A stretch of 56,286 bases of DNA from Chloroflexota bacterium (GTDB taxonomy: Bacteria; Chloroflexota; Anaerolineae; Aggregatilineales; UBA2796): NCBI GenBank assembly GCA_021325095.1, contig JAJPHV010000128.1:1-56286 (forward strand), in the 5' to 3' direction. A model generated the notes under the pieces. It saw only the letters and a list, made by a program, of their open reading frames with translations. It searched no databases and was not told the DNA's origin. Below, piece by piece: positions 46,006-55,029 of this stretch (position 1 is its first letter; every line of letters starts with the position of its first letter). Made by a program: the position numbers and the translations under genes.

Positions 46006-47901
46006 GTGAAACGACTCACGCCGGGTATGGTTGCCGCCGTTCTGATCGCCTTTTTTACGTTGGCGGCGGCGGCGGTCATCAGCGACACTGTTTTTGAACG
46101 TCTGCCGCATCTCGAAGATGAATTTGCCTATCTGTACCAGGCCAAGATTTTTGCGGGTGGACATGCCTGGGTCGTGCGCAACGAACCGGTCAAGTATTTC
46201 TGGCAGCCGTTTGTCATTCAGCCCGAAACGTCTGCCGATGGCGTTCAGAAGCGTTTTGGCAAATACACGCCGGGTTGGCCGCTGCTGCTGTCCATCGGGG
46301 TTATCCTGGGGCAGCCCTGGGTCGTCAACGGCTTCCTGGCAATGCTCACAGTAGCACTTGTGTACCGGATGGGCCGCGAGATTTTCAGCGAGCCGGTGGG
46401 CCTCGTCTCGGCACTGCTGCTGGCGATCAGCCCGATGGCTTTGCTGCTCAATGCCACGTTGATGAGCCACGTCTCGGCCATGTTCATGGCAGCCGTGTTC
46501 GTCTATGCGTACTGGCGGGTGACGCGCAACGGCAGACGGCGTTTCGCCTGGGCCATTGCTGCTGGTCTGGCACTCGGCTGGATCATCTCGACGCGCCCCC
46601 TGACGGCGGTTGCCATCGCCGCGCCCGTCGCCTTGCACGCCGTGTCCCGTGTGCTTGACACCGTATTCGAGAAGAACCTGCGCAGCAAATTGTGGGCGAC
46701 GCTGGCCCCGCTGATCGTGCTGGCCGTTTTCGTGCTGCCAACTGGCGCGCTGTGGCCTGTCTTCAACCAGATTTGGACGGGCGATTACCGTACCAATGTG
46801 TACACACTCCTGTGGCCGTATGACGTAGTGGGCTTCGGCCCCGGTCATGGCCTGATGGAAGGCGGTCACACCCTCGAGTATGGCTGGCGCAACGCCCGTA
46901 CCGATCTGGTGGTTTACCAGCGCGACCTGTTCGGCTTCACCCTTAACCCAGGTATTGCGCAATATCTGGCTGTAAATCTGTTTGGCCTGACGTCCAGCAC
47001 AAATGACATTGCAAAAACGCTGAACGAAAACGTGATATGGGGCATGATCGCTGGTCTGAGCTGGATTCCGGTGGCCGTCGGGCTGGTGGCGGGGCGCAAG
47101 CGCGAATGGATCTGGCTGTTTTTTGAGTTGTTCGTCGCCATCGTCCTGGCTCAGTTGACCTACTGGATCGGCTCTGTCGTATATGGGACAGCAGCCTACA
47201 GCCTGCGCTACTACTATGAGGCAACGTTTGGGGTGTGTATCGTGGCCGGGTACGGCGTGGTGGCCCTGGCGCGCTGGCTGGCCGGTCATAAACAGCCGAT
47301 CAGCCCGGTGGTGAGCGTGGCGCGCCTGCCCGCTGCTGCGGCGCAAAGTGCCATCCCGATTGACTACCTTAACGGCCTGCGGAGCGGGCCTGCCCCTGTG
47401 TGGGCCACCACCTTTGTAGATCGGCTCAGGCTGGCATGGCGAAAACTATGGCCGGGTTACATCCTGCTGCTCGTCGCCTGTGCCGCCAGCCTGGCCGGGT
47501 ATACACCGGCCCGCTTCAAAGAGCCTTTGTCGGGCTGGCCGAACGGTCTGTTCCGCTACAACGAGGTCGGACGGCAGCAGATCGAACAGATCGAGGCCAT
47601 GCGCGCCAAATATGGCAAGCCCGGCCAGCCAGTGCTGATCATCGTGCTGCGCAATCCAAACCCGGCCATTGAGGACAACTGGCGTGACTACGGCGCGGCG
47701 ATGGCCCTCACCAGCCCGTACCTGGATAGCGACATCATCGTCGTCCGGGTCTTTGAAAAAGAAGATGCGCCGGAAATGATCCAACGCTTTCCGGGCCGAC
47801 TGGTGTTATATCAGATCGGGCCGTATTTGTACCCGACAGTGGACGACGCGATTGCTGGCGCAACCCAGAAGGCGCAGGTCGATAACACGGCGGCTCAGTG
47901 A
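46006..47901 (+). CDS. Polytopic membrane glycosyltransferase, GT39/PMT-like
   Basis: The 631-residue protein has about ten to eleven hydrophobic segments (the first at residues 8-25) and the loop acidic pair HLEDEFAYLYQAKIFA after the first segment, as in dolichol-phosphate-mannose-type (GT39) and related undecaprenyl-sugar transferases. The last 120 residues are soluble and probably extracytoplasmic, with LIIVLRNPNPAIEDNWRDYG. It likely glycosylates proteins or lipids from a lipid-linked sugar. It begins at GTG (46006), with GAGGAG six bases upstream. The pseudo-receiver gene follows 39 bases later. Confidence 0.82.
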   Translation: MKRLTPGMVAAVLIAFFTLAAAAVISDTVFERLPHLEDEFAYLYQAKIFAGGHAWVVRNEPVKYFWQPFVIQPETSADGVQKRFGKYTPGWPLLLSIGVILGQPWVVNGFLAMLTVALVYRMGREIFSEPVGLVSALLLAISPMALLLNATLMSHVSAMFMAAVFVYAYWRVTRNGRRRFAWAIAAGLALGWIISTRPLTAVAIAAPVALHAVSRVLDTVFEKNLRSKLWATLAPLIVLAVFVLPTGALWPVFNQIWTGDYRTNVYTLLWPYDVVGFGPGHGLMEGGHTLEYGWRNARTDLVVYQRDLFGFTLNPGIAQYLAVNLFGLTSSTNDIAKTLNENVIWGMIAGLSWIPVAVGLVAGRKREWIWLFFELFVAIVLAQLTYWIGSVVYGTAAYSLRYYYEATFGVCIVAGYGVVALARWLAGHKQPISPVVSVARLPAAAAQSAIPIDYLNGLRSGPAPVWATTFVDRLRLAWRKLWPGYILLLVACAASLAGYTPARFKEPLSGWPNGLFRYNEVGRQQIEQIEAMRAKYGKPGQPVLIIVLRNPNPAIEDNWRDYGAAMALTSPYLDSDIIVVRVFEKEDAPEMIQRFPGRLVLYQIGPYLYPTVDDAIAGATQKAQVDNTAAQ

Positions 47902-47940
47902 GGGCAGGCTCCAGCAGCGCAAAGCAGGAGGGTCGTGATC

Positions 47941-48366
47941 ATGACCGCGATTCCGTTGAGGCGGGAAGCCCCACGGACAACGTGTATTCTTGAACTCTAT
48001 AATACCGATTACGCACTCAACCCCTATAGTGATCGCCTCACCTCGCAGGGCTACGAGGTCGTTCAGGCCCGGACTTATGAAGAGGCGCTCAAGCTCGCGC
48101 GCGAATGTGATCCCGTCCTGATCCTGGTTCACGACGACCCGGCAGCCAACGTCGATGCGGTGCGCTGGCTGGAAATGCAGCACACGGCGCGGGAAAGCTG
48201 GCTGGCGATGACCCCGCTGATGATCCTGGCCGACGCCGCGCGTGTGCCTGAGTTGCGTATCCACGAACTGCCGGATCGCGTGATCGTGCTGCAAAGCCGG
48301 GCCGACACGCTCAACCAGCTTAACCGCACCGTCAAGCGCCTGCTCCGGCTGTGGCAGTTGGAGTGA
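47941..48366 (+). CDS. Pseudo-receiver domain protein
   Basis: The 141-residue protein has the alternating strand/helix layout of a receiver: CILELYNTDYALNPYSDRL, then GYEVVQARTYEEALKLA, then VLILVHDDPAANVDAV. The acidic pocket at the first strand is absent (ELYNTD instead of a DD or ED pair), and the lysine is replaced (VIVLQSRAD). D65 or D66 lies near the phosphoacceptor position. It may therefore be a non-phosphorylated signalling domain. AGGAGG (47926-47931) is nine bases before the ATG at 47941, favouring that start over the GTG at 47935. No kinase gene is adjacent. Confidence 0.75.
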   Translation: MTAIPLRREAPRTTCILELYNTDYALNPYSDRLTSQGYEVVQARTYEEALKLARECDPVLILVHDDPAANVDAVRWLEMQHTARESWLAMTPLMILADAARVPELRIHELPDRVIVLQSRADTLNQLNRTVKRLLRLWQLE

Positions 48367-48514
48367 GCCGCGTCTCTACCAGAGTTCCACGCAACTTTCC
48401 CCCTCTGCGGGCGTAATGATTCATGTGAGGCAGGCACCAGAGGGCGACCAGTCCTCTGCGCCTGCTATACTCTATAACAGGTGGGTGCAACCCCGAGGGA
48501 ACCAGAAACACAAT

Positions 48515-49687
48515 ATGCGTATCATCGTCCACACCGGGAAAGGTGGCGTAGGCAAAACCAGCATCTCGGCGGCAACGGCGCTCCGGTGCAGCGAGATGGG
48601 CCTGCGCACGATTGTGATCAGCACCGACACGGCCCACAGCCTGGGCGACTCGCTCGACGTGGAGATCGGGCCGGAACCGACTGAAATCAGAGATAACCTG
48701 TGGGCGCAAGAAGTCGATGCCCGCTATTCGATGGATAAGTATTGGGGAGCCTTCCAGCGCTACATGGTGGCGCTCTTTACGCAGCGCGGCGTCAAGGACA
48801 TCGTTGCAGAGGAAGTGACGATCCTGCCGGGGCTGGAAGAGGGTGCGCACCTGCTGTGGATCAACAAGTACATCCACGAAGGCCAGTACGACGTGCTGAT
48901 CGTGGACGCCGCGCCGACTGCCGAAACGCTGCGCCTGCTCAGTCTGCCGGACGTGACGCGCTGGTGGTTCGAGCGTGTGCTGACCCTGACCAGGGGCGCG
49001 GCTAAGTTCCTGCGCCCGATTGCGCGGCCTCTGATCGGCGCAGACCTGCCCGACAAACAGGCTTTTGATACCGTCGAGTCGCTGTTCAAGACGCTGGATG
49101 ACGTCCGGCTGCTGCTGACCGATCCGGCGGTCAGCAGCTTGCGGTTGGTCATCAACCCCGAAAAGATGGTTATCAAGGAGACGCAGCGCACCTACACGTA
49201 CCTGAACCTGTACGGCTATGCGACGGACGCCGTGCTGTGCAACCGTATCCTGCCCGACTCGATCACCGACCCGTACTTCGCGCAGTGGAAAGACCTGCAA
49301 AGGCAAAACATCGCGCTCATCCAGGAGGCGTTTGGCGAACTGCCGCTGCTGCGCGCCCCGATGTTTGACCGCGACGTAAACGGCCTGGATACGCTGCGGC
49401 GACTGGGCGATGCGCTGTACGGCGACATGGATCCTTCCAAAGTCATGTTCCAGGGCAGCACGCACCAGATCACGCCGGATAAGCAGGGCGGCTACCGGCT
49501 GCGTGTGCCGCTGCCTTTCGCGGAAAAGGAAGACCTTGACCTGTACCGCTCGGCGGATGAGTTGACGCTGCGTGTTGGGCCGTACCGCAGAAACATCGTG
49601 CTGCCTTACGCGCTGTGGAGTCTGGAAATTGGCGATGCAAAATTTGAAGAATCCGCGCTCAACATCCACTTCGTCGCCAAACACTGA
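48515..49687 (+). CDS. ArsA/Get3-type ATPase
   Basis: The 390-residue protein is an ArsA-family ATPase with the deviant P-loop TGKGGVGKTS (residues 7-16, first lysine K9), the switch STDTAHSLGDSLD and the metal-site region VDAAPTAETLRLL. It is the single-domain bacterial form with a C-terminal ArsA HSP20-like domain (LRVPLPFAEKEDLDLY onward). Such proteins drive arsenite pumps or, as Get3-like proteins, handle membrane-protein or metal targets; arsenite genes are not in the neighbourhood. The gene for an ABC1-type kinase overlaps its 3' end by 53 bases. The ATG at 48515 is supported by the position of the P-loop. Confidence 0.9.
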   Translation: MRIIVHTGKGGVGKTSISAATALRCSEMGLRTIVISTDTAHSLGDSLDVEIGPEPTEIRDNLWAQEVDARYSMDKYWGAFQRYMVALFTQRGVKDIVAEEVTILPGLEEGAHLLWINKYIHEGQYDVLIVDAAPTAETLRLLSLPDVTRWWFERVLTLTRGAAKFLRPIARPLIGADLPDKQAFDTVESLFKTLDDVRLLLTDPAVSSLRLVINPEKMVIKETQRTYTYLNLYGYATDAVLCNRILPDSITDPYFAQWKDLQRQNIALIQEAFGELPLLRAPMFDRDVNGLDTLRRLGDALYGDMDPSKVMFQGSTHQITPDKQGGYRLRVPLPFAEKEDLDLYRSADELTLRVGPYRRNIVLPYALWSLEIGDAKFEESALNIHFVAKH

Positions 49688-51569
49688 TCGGACAAACCCG
49701 GACGGCAGGGTGCTGTTTGGCGTTCCGCTGGGGCCGATGCCGGAGGAACAACCGCAACCAGCCCAGGCCGACAACCAGCCGCGTCCGACAGCACCCGACG
49801 TGGCGCACCGCCGCTTTCGATTCCGGGGCAATCGTTACCGCCGGATCGTGTTCTTCTTCGGCCTGCTGTTCGCTCGGATCATCGTCTGGGAGGTGGTGAT
49901 CCGCCGCCTGGCCGGGGAGCGCTTCGTGGCGCGCGGGCGCTCGCAGCGCCTCCGGCACTACTCCCGGCAGTTCCGCAAACTGGCGACGGACATGGGCGGC
50001 GTGATGATCAAGCTGGGCCAGTTTGTATCCAGCCGCGTGGACGTGCTACCGCCGGAGATCACGGACGAACTGGCCGGGCTGCAAGACCAGGTTCCGGTTG
50101 TCCCCTTCGATTACATTAAGGCGACGATTGAGCGTGAGCTTGGCCCCATCGACGAGCGCTTCGCCTGGCTGAACCCGGAGCCGGTAGCGGCGGCCTCGTT
50201 TGGGCAGGTTCACCGGGCGCAGCTTCCGAATGGGGATCGAGTCGCCGTCAAGGTGCAGCGGCCCAACATCAACGACATCGTGCACACCGACCTTTCCGCA
50301 TTGAGCGTGGTGGCGCGGCTCGCTATGCACTACGGCCCCATCCGCCGTCGGGCCAATGTTCCTGAACTGCTCGAAGAATTCAGCCGCGTACTGTGGGAAG
50401 AACTGGATTACCTGGCCGAAGCCGATCACGCGCTCACTTTTGCCTCCATGTTCGCGTCCGACCCGGGCATCTACGTGCCCTCAGTTTACCTCCCCTATTC
50501 GACACACCTGGTCCTGACGCTGGAAGACGTGACCAGCATCAAGCTCAACGACTACAGCGCCATTGAGCGGGCCGGGGTGGATCGCAAGGAAGTGGCGACG
50601 CGCCTGCTGGACTGCTACCTGCGCCAGATTTTCGACTATCGCTTTTTCCACGCCGATCCGCATCCCGGCAACATTTTTGTCTATCCGCTGCCGGAACAGC
50701 CCAGGGTGGAGGTCGGCAGCAACGGCCACAGTGATGGACAGAGTCACCGCAACGGACAGCCTGCTCAGACCGGGAAGCGCCCGTTTTACCTGATCTTCAT
50801 CGACTTTGGGATGGTAGGTCGCCTGACGCCGCGCCTGCAAGAGGGGCTGCGCGAGACATTGATCGCGGTGGCAACCCAGGATGCCAAAGGGCTGGTCGCC
50901 AGCTATAAGAAGCTCGGCGTGCTGCTGCCCAGCGCCAACGTCGAGCGGGTGGAGGAGGCAACCCGCGCCGTCTTCAGCAAGGTCTGGGGCCTGAATATGT
51001 CCCAGATGGCGAACATGCCCTTCGAGGAAATGGCCGACGTTGCCAAAGAATTCAGCGACCTGCTGCTTTCAATGCCCTTCCAGATGCCACAGGATTTTAT
51101 CTACCTGAGCCGCGCCGTCGGTATCCTGAGCGGGATGTGCACCGGGCTTGATCCAGAGTTTGACCCCTGGCGCGAAATGCAGCCCTTCACCCAGAAACTC
51201 CTGAGCCAGAGCAGCGAACGAACCCAGGCGGCGCTGCACGGGCCAGGACGCGCGACAGTTGAGGTCGGGCTCAAGGTGCTGCGCGACTATCTGGCGCGGG
51301 CCTACAAGCTGCCTGCCCTGGCTGAAACCGTCCTGATGCGGGCCGACAGCGGCGCGCTCGAAGTCAGGATGGCCCCCAACGAACAGTTGCAGCGCCAGCT
51401 TAACCGAATTGAAACCGCCACCGGTCAAATTGTGCTGGGCATTGTCTTTGCCACGCTGGTGCTGGCAAGCACACTGCTATATGTAAACCACGAGCAGAGC
51501 CTGGGCATCGCCGGGTATGGCCTCTCGGCCATCGTCTTCCTGATGATTCTGCTGCGCGGGCGGGGCTGA
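49635..51569 (+). CDS. ABC1/UbiB family atypical protein kinase
   Basis: A protein of about 644 residues with a low-complexity N-terminal 60, a UbiB core (KLGQFVSSRVDVLPPEI, then VAAASFGQVHRAQL with the alanine-rich loop, VAVKVQRPNI with the ATP lysine, HADPHPGNIF with the catalytic DxxxxN, and IDFGMVG with the Mg aspartate), and two hydrophobic helices at the C-terminus. UbiB/ABC1 proteins bind ATP and take part in quinone biosynthesis or lipid handling at the membrane. The exact start is unclear: the ATG at 49635 overlaps the ArsA gene by 53 bases, and ATG at 49737 is a possible later start. Confidence 0.9.
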   Translation: MQNLKNPRSTSTSSPNTDRTNPDGRVLFGVPLGPMPEEQPQPAQADNQPRPTAPDVAHRRFRFRGNRYRRIVFFFGLLFARIIVWEVVIRRLAGERFVARGRSQRLRHYSRQFRKLATDMGGVMIKLGQFVSSRVDVLPPEITDELAGLQDQVPVVPFDYIKATIERELGPIDERFAWLNPEPVAAASFGQVHRAQLPNGDRVAVKVQRPNINDIVHTDLSALSVVARLAMHYGPIRRRANVPELLEEFSRVLWEELDYLAEADHALTFASMFASDPGIYVPSVYLPYSTHLVLTLEDVTSIKLNDYSAIERAGVDRKEVATRLLDCYLRQIFDYRFFHADPHPGNIFVYPLPEQPRVEVGSNGHSDGQSHRNGQPAQTGKRPFYLIFIDFGMVGRLTPRLQEGLRETLIAVATQDAKGLVASYKKLGVLLPSANVERVEEATRAVFSKVWGLNMSQMANMPFEEMADVAKEFSDLLLSMPFQMPQDFIYLSRAVGILSGMCTGLDPEFDPWREMQPFTQKLLSQSSERTQAALHGPGRATVEVGLKVLRDYLARAYKLPALAETVLMRADSGALEVRMAPNEQLQRQLNRIETATGQIVLGIVFATLVLASTLLYVNHEQSLGIAGYGLSAIVFLMILLRGRG

Positions 51570-51690
51570 TGCCCGGGCCACTGCGGTTGTCCACAATAGC
51601 TCATCGCACCTTCAAACTTTCTTACCGCTCTCCAACTGACGGGACATACCAATCGGGTGTAAACTCCACGAAGTGCTGTTTCACGGTGCA

Positions 51691-51706
51691 TTGCACGTCT
51701 GTGCAA
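51691..51706. repeat. Operator-like palindrome upstream of the GNAT gene
   Basis: TTGCAC (51691-51696) and GTGCAA (51701-51706) are perfect inverted halves with a four-base spacer in the 183-base gap ahead of the GNAT start at 51753. It could be a dimeric-repressor site or a small hairpin. The remaining gap has no gene. Confidence 0.4.
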
Positions 51707-51752
51707 AACCGATCTGAAAAATGTGGGTTGAGCGGGGCGGACACGGTCTATC

Positions 51753-52643
51753 ATGGCGGAACTAAACCGGCACAAGCGGCAGGTCCTCCGGCAAATCCAG
51801 GAACACTTCAACACCACGCGCAAGCGCCGGGGGGTGCTGTTTGAGCAGGCCAGCACGGTAGACGTTTACCACCACCCGCGTGATACGGCAGCGCTCTACA
51901 ACTACATCACACCCCGGCGTGGTGTAGCCTGGGTGCCGGGGAAGGATGTCAAGTTCGGCCTGGATCGGCTGGCCGAACTGGAACGTATTCCGCGCCTCGA
52001 ACTGGTCAAGGGCCTGTTTCCACCGGCCTTCCACGCCCAGATGGAAAAATTGGGCCTGGAAGTTGAGTCAGACTACCCGTTGCTGACTTATGGCATCGTC
52101 CCCAACTGTGACCAGACGCCGCCGGACGTTCGCCCTGTACCGCCTGCCTCGCGTGATCTGGCTGTGTACGGTGTGGCCGACCAGAACGGCGTCGCGCGCT
52201 GGATCAGCCTGAACCTGGAAGGGCAGCAGCCCGACGCTGCCGAAGTGCGCAAAGTCTGGGATAATGTCCTGCGCGGCCACGAAATGTACTTTCTGGTCAG
52301 CCACGAACTGACGCTGGCGGGTGGGGCCAGCGTGATTCTCAATCCGCCCGTTGCACAAATCCAGTGCGCCGATACGCTCATGCCTTACCGTCGCCGTGGT
52401 GTGGCCTCGGCGGCGATCCGTATGGCGCTGCAATTCGCGCAGGCCAAAGACTGTTCGCTGATCTTCATGGTCGGGACGAGCAGCGCAGCGACCCACCTGT
52501 ACCGCCGTCTGGGGTTCGTCGATCTGGATAACGTGATCACCTATTGCAGACCGCCGGCGGCAGAACATGATAACAGCCACCAACTGGAGAGCGATCCCCT
52601 TCATGCCCGAAATGTGGCACAGCCTGTACCTCCGCGCCGATGA
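51753..52643 (+). CDS. GNAT family N-acetyltransferase
   Basis: The 296-residue protein has a GNAT fold in its C-terminal half: motif A acetyl-CoA loop MPYRRRGVASAAIRMALQFA (residues about 210-229, Q/R-x-x-G-x-G/A type), and motif B TSSAATHLYRRLGFVDLDNV. The N-terminal half is longer than a minimal GNAT and includes a WVPGKDVKFGLDRLAEL segment, possibly a second, degenerate acetyltransferase-like half. The substrate is unknown. The next gene overlaps its 3' end by 77 bases in another frame, so the two are likely coupled. Confidence 0.82.
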   Translation: MAELNRHKRQVLRQIQEHFNTTRKRRGVLFEQASTVDVYHHPRDTAALYNYITPRRGVAWVPGKDVKFGLDRLAELERIPRLELVKGLFPPAFHAQMEKLGLEVESDYPLLTYGIVPNCDQTPPDVRPVPPASRDLAVYGVADQNGVARWISLNLEGQQPDAAEVRKVWDNVLRGHEMYFLVSHELTLAGGASVILNPPVAQIQCADTLMPYRRRGVASAAIRMALQFAQAKDCSLIFMVGTSSAATHLYRRLGFVDLDNVITYCRPPAAEHDNSHQLESDPLHARNVAQPVPPRR

Positions 52644-53418
52644 CCCGCCCGCTATCGCCGCTGCGCTGCTCGGCGCGCTGCGCCAGCACGGCTACCAGCG
52701 CTATGACCCCTTCGCAGGTGGCACAGGCACACCCCCCGGATTGAAGACTTTCGTCAGGCACTTCATCGCACCAGCCGTCGATGGCTGGGTGCGCATCCTG
52801 GGCGAACCCGATTTGCAGACGGTGATTGACCTCAGCAAAGGGCGCGTGGTGCTGCACGCTTGGCTGACTGATGCCGATGGCGGGCTGGCGCTGTACCGGG
52901 ATGGACAGGCCAGCGACGAAGCGTTGGCGACCTTATTGCGACCCGGCAAGACTGCTGACGACCTGCGGCATGTCCTGGCAGGTCATGTAGCGGTGGCTGT
53001 CGATCCATTGAGCAACGCCTGGCCTGCCGAAATACGGCAGTTGGCTCGCGAACACAACGTCAACCCGGAACAGGCCAACCCGATGATCGAGCGCATTACG
53101 TCCCGACTTCTCGGCAAGCTGGATCGGGCGTCGGGCGGCGAAGCCAGCGAGATGCAGGCCAGGGCCAGCGCCCTGGCGACAGGCGCGAATCGCCCCAACT
53201 GGAACAACACGTCGGGCCAGCGGTTAAAGGCGCTGGCCGCGGTGCTCGACCTGCCCTCCAACTGGCGGGAGCCGGATTTCGAGACGGTCAGGGCGGCGTA
53301 TCAGGCAGCGCGTTACCTGCGGAAAAGTCCGAATGCCCGGCTCATGCCCGACGAGCAGGAAGCCCTCAAGGCGCTGCCCGACGCGATCCGGTACGAGGCA
53401 GTGTACGCGGGGAAGTAG
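52567..53418 (+). CDS. Hypothetical protein overlapping the GNAT gene
   Basis: This 283-residue protein is not recognised. It has no signal peptide or membrane segment and alternates helical and strand-rich stretches; FVRHFIAPAVDGWVRILGEP and KGRVVLHAWLTDADGGLALYRDG suggest a compact beta-containing fold, and the later ANPMIERITSRLLGKLDRAS and NWNNTSGQRLKALAAVLDLP are helical. The start could be the ATG at 52567 or the one at 52603 (MPEMWHS); both lie inside the GNAT gene, giving an overlap of 77 or 41 bases. The shared direction suggests a common transcript. Confidence 0.72.
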   Translation: MITATNWRAIPFMPEMWHSLYLRADDPPAIAAALLGALRQHGYQRYDPFAGGTGTPPGLKTFVRHFIAPAVDGWVRILGEPDLQTVIDLSKGRVVLHAWLTDADGGLALYRDGQASDEALATLLRPGKTADDLRHVLAGHVAVAVDPLSNAWPAEIRQLAREHNVNPEQANPMIERITSRLLGKLDRASGGEASEMQARASALATGANRPNWNNTSGQRLKALAAVLDLPSNWREPDFETVRAAYQAARYLRKSPNARLMPDEQEALKALPDAIRYEAVYAGK

Positions 53419-53444
53419 CGGGCCGCTCTTGCTTGCGCGCTATT

Positions 53445-53466
53445 GAGGGCAATTCGAGGGCAATTC
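53445..53466. repeat. Tandem duplication, 2 x 11 bp
   Basis: GAGGGCAATTC is repeated exactly twice at 53445-53455 and 53456-53466, between two convergent genes. Confidence 0.9.
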
Positions 53467-53499
53467 GACGGCCTGCCCTGCGATCACCGCCCGCTCAAA

Positions 53500-53916
53500 T
53501 CACAGATTAGCCCCTTTTTCCAGCTCTGGCATCAGCACCACGCTTTCCTGCTCATGCGGATCAGTCCGCGCCAGGATCGCGGTGCAGGGGTCAGTCTGGC
53601 TCGCGTTAACCGGCAGATGCGGCGTGCCGGCGGGGATGTACAAAAACTCGCCCGCGCGAACCGTCAATCGCTCACTCAAGTTCTCGCCATACCACATCTC
53701 GGCTTCACCGGAAAGCACATAGATCGCCGTTTCGTGCTGCTCGTGGCGGTGTGCCCTGGCCTTGCCGCCGGGGGGAATTGTCAGCAAATGCATACACAGA
53801 CCCCTGGCTCCCACGCTTTCGGCGGAGATGCCAGCAAAGTAGTCCAGGTCTTGCTTGCCGTGATAGGTGCTGGTGGGACGAATCACTTTGCAGGTCGGCG
53901 CGGTTGGGCTTGACAT
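53500..53916 (-). CDS. Cupin domain protein
   Basis: The 138-residue protein is a single-domain cupin. The first motif PPGGKARAHRHEQHETAIYV supplies the metal-binding histidines and glutamate-like residue, and the second motif GEFLYIPAGTPHLPVN supplies the third histidine. It should bind a divalent metal and act as a small dioxygenase, isomerase or binding protein; the substrate is unknown. The ATG at 53916 has GGAG seven bases upstream; a GTG one codon earlier is less well placed. It lies 81 bases after the rhomboid gene on the same strand. Confidence 0.88.
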   Translation of the reverse strand: MSSPTAPTCKVIRPTSTYHGKQDLDYFAGISAESVGARGLCMHLLTIPPGGKARAHRHEQHETAIYVLSGEAEMWYGENLSERLTVRAGEFLYIPAGTPHLPVNASQTDPCTAILARTDPHEQESVVLMPELEKGANL

Positions 53917-53997
53917 CACGCTACTCCGTTACGACTATACGCATGGGCCGTATTTTCGTCGGTTTCCGACCAGCGCGCAACACGCCCCACACCCCTG

Positions 53998-54759
53998 TTA
54001 CAGGTAGTCGAGGAACGACGGATCGCGTTGAAAGTCGCTGTCGAAGGGCGACCTGTGCTGCCTTTCCGGCGGCTGCCCGGTAAAGGGCAAGATCATCAAT
54101 AATCCGGCGATGAAACCGCCAATGTGTGCCCAGAAGGCAATGCCGCCCGAGCTTACAGCGATGGGACTCAGCGAAGCAATGCCATACAGCAACTGCTGGA
54201 TAAACCACCAGCCGATCAGCAGAAAAGCGGGCACAGTAATCGGCAGCGGGATGATGAAGATCGGCACAAGCACCGTGATCCAGCGCAGCGGATAGAGCAC
54301 GAGATACGCACCCAGCACGCCAGCAATTGCGCCGCTGGCCCCGACGTTCGGTTCAGTCATTGCCCCGAACATGGGTGAGATCGCCAGGACCTGAACCAGA
54401 CCGGCGATGACGCCTGCCGCCAGGTAAAAGAACGGAAACAGCAGCGAACCGATTCGTTCTTCCACAGCAGGGCCAAAGACCATCAGGAACAGCATATTGC
54501 CGACGATGTGCAGCCAGCCCCCATGAATAAACTGTGAAGTGATCAGGGTCAGAAAGGCGTGCGAAGCGCCGCGTGCCAGCGGGTGGCTTGCCGCAAACAG
54601 CACATCGCGGGGGATCAGGGCCCAGTTCAGAATAAACCGATCCAGCTCTCGATGAGTCAACTGAAGTTCGTACAGGAATACCAACACGTTTATTCCGATC
54701 AAAATCCAGGTCATGATCGGGAATTTCCGTGTGGGTCGGGAATCACTGAAAGGATACAT
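53998..54759 (-). CDS. Rhomboid family intramembrane serine protease
   Basis: The 253-residue membrane protein has the rhomboid plan with six or seven membrane segments. The nucleophile S142 is in GASGAIAGVLGAYL, the catalytic histidine H212 in FWAHIGGFIAGL, and the membrane-surface motif HGGWLHIVGNMLFL is complete. It cleaves transmembrane helices of substrate proteins in the lipid bilayer. The last 30 residues are polar and cytoplasmic. The cupin gene follows on the same strand. No substrate can be named. Confidence 0.93.
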   Translation of the reverse strand: MYPFSDSRPTRKFPIMTWILIGINVLVFLYELQLTHRELDRFILNWALIPRDVLFAASHPLARGASHAFLTLITSQFIHGGWLHIVGNMLFLMVFGPAVEERIGSLLFPFFYLAAGVIAGLVQVLAISPMFGAMTEPNVGASGAIAGVLGAYLVLYPLRWITVLVPIFIIPLPITVPAFLLIGWWFIQQLLYGIASLSPIAVSSGGIAFWAHIGGFIAGLLMILPFTGQPPERQHRSPFDSDFQRDPSFLDYL

Positions 54760-54809
54760 CTGCTTCCATCCTTAACCAGTTTCCAGACATACAAACATTG
54801 CTATTTTGT

Positions 54810-54891
54810 CCTCACCCTTAGAGCGTAGCACCGGCTCATTAGTGCTGTATCAACGATGTGCAAATATTTTGTAAAAAGGCCGAGGGTGAGG
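54810..54891. repeat. Inverted CCTCACCCT pair in the rhomboid-htrA gap
   Basis: CCTCACCCT (54810-54818) and AGGGTGAGG (54883-54891) are perfect inverted copies 64 bases apart. The sequence resembles the outer part of the dispersed repeat at 32.5 kb. Apart from this the 54760-55029 gap shows no gene and no clear promoter. Confidence 0.45.
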
Positions 54892-55029
54892 GTCAATGGG
54901 CTTCAACGTGGTTCTGCGCGGCCAACCGCACGATCAGGCCCCACCTGGCCGAAAGTATGGTGCGTGGCCGTCCCGGATGCGCTACGCTATCCTCAGTCGT
55001 GGTGTATGACGGCATCAGGGGTATAGGGG

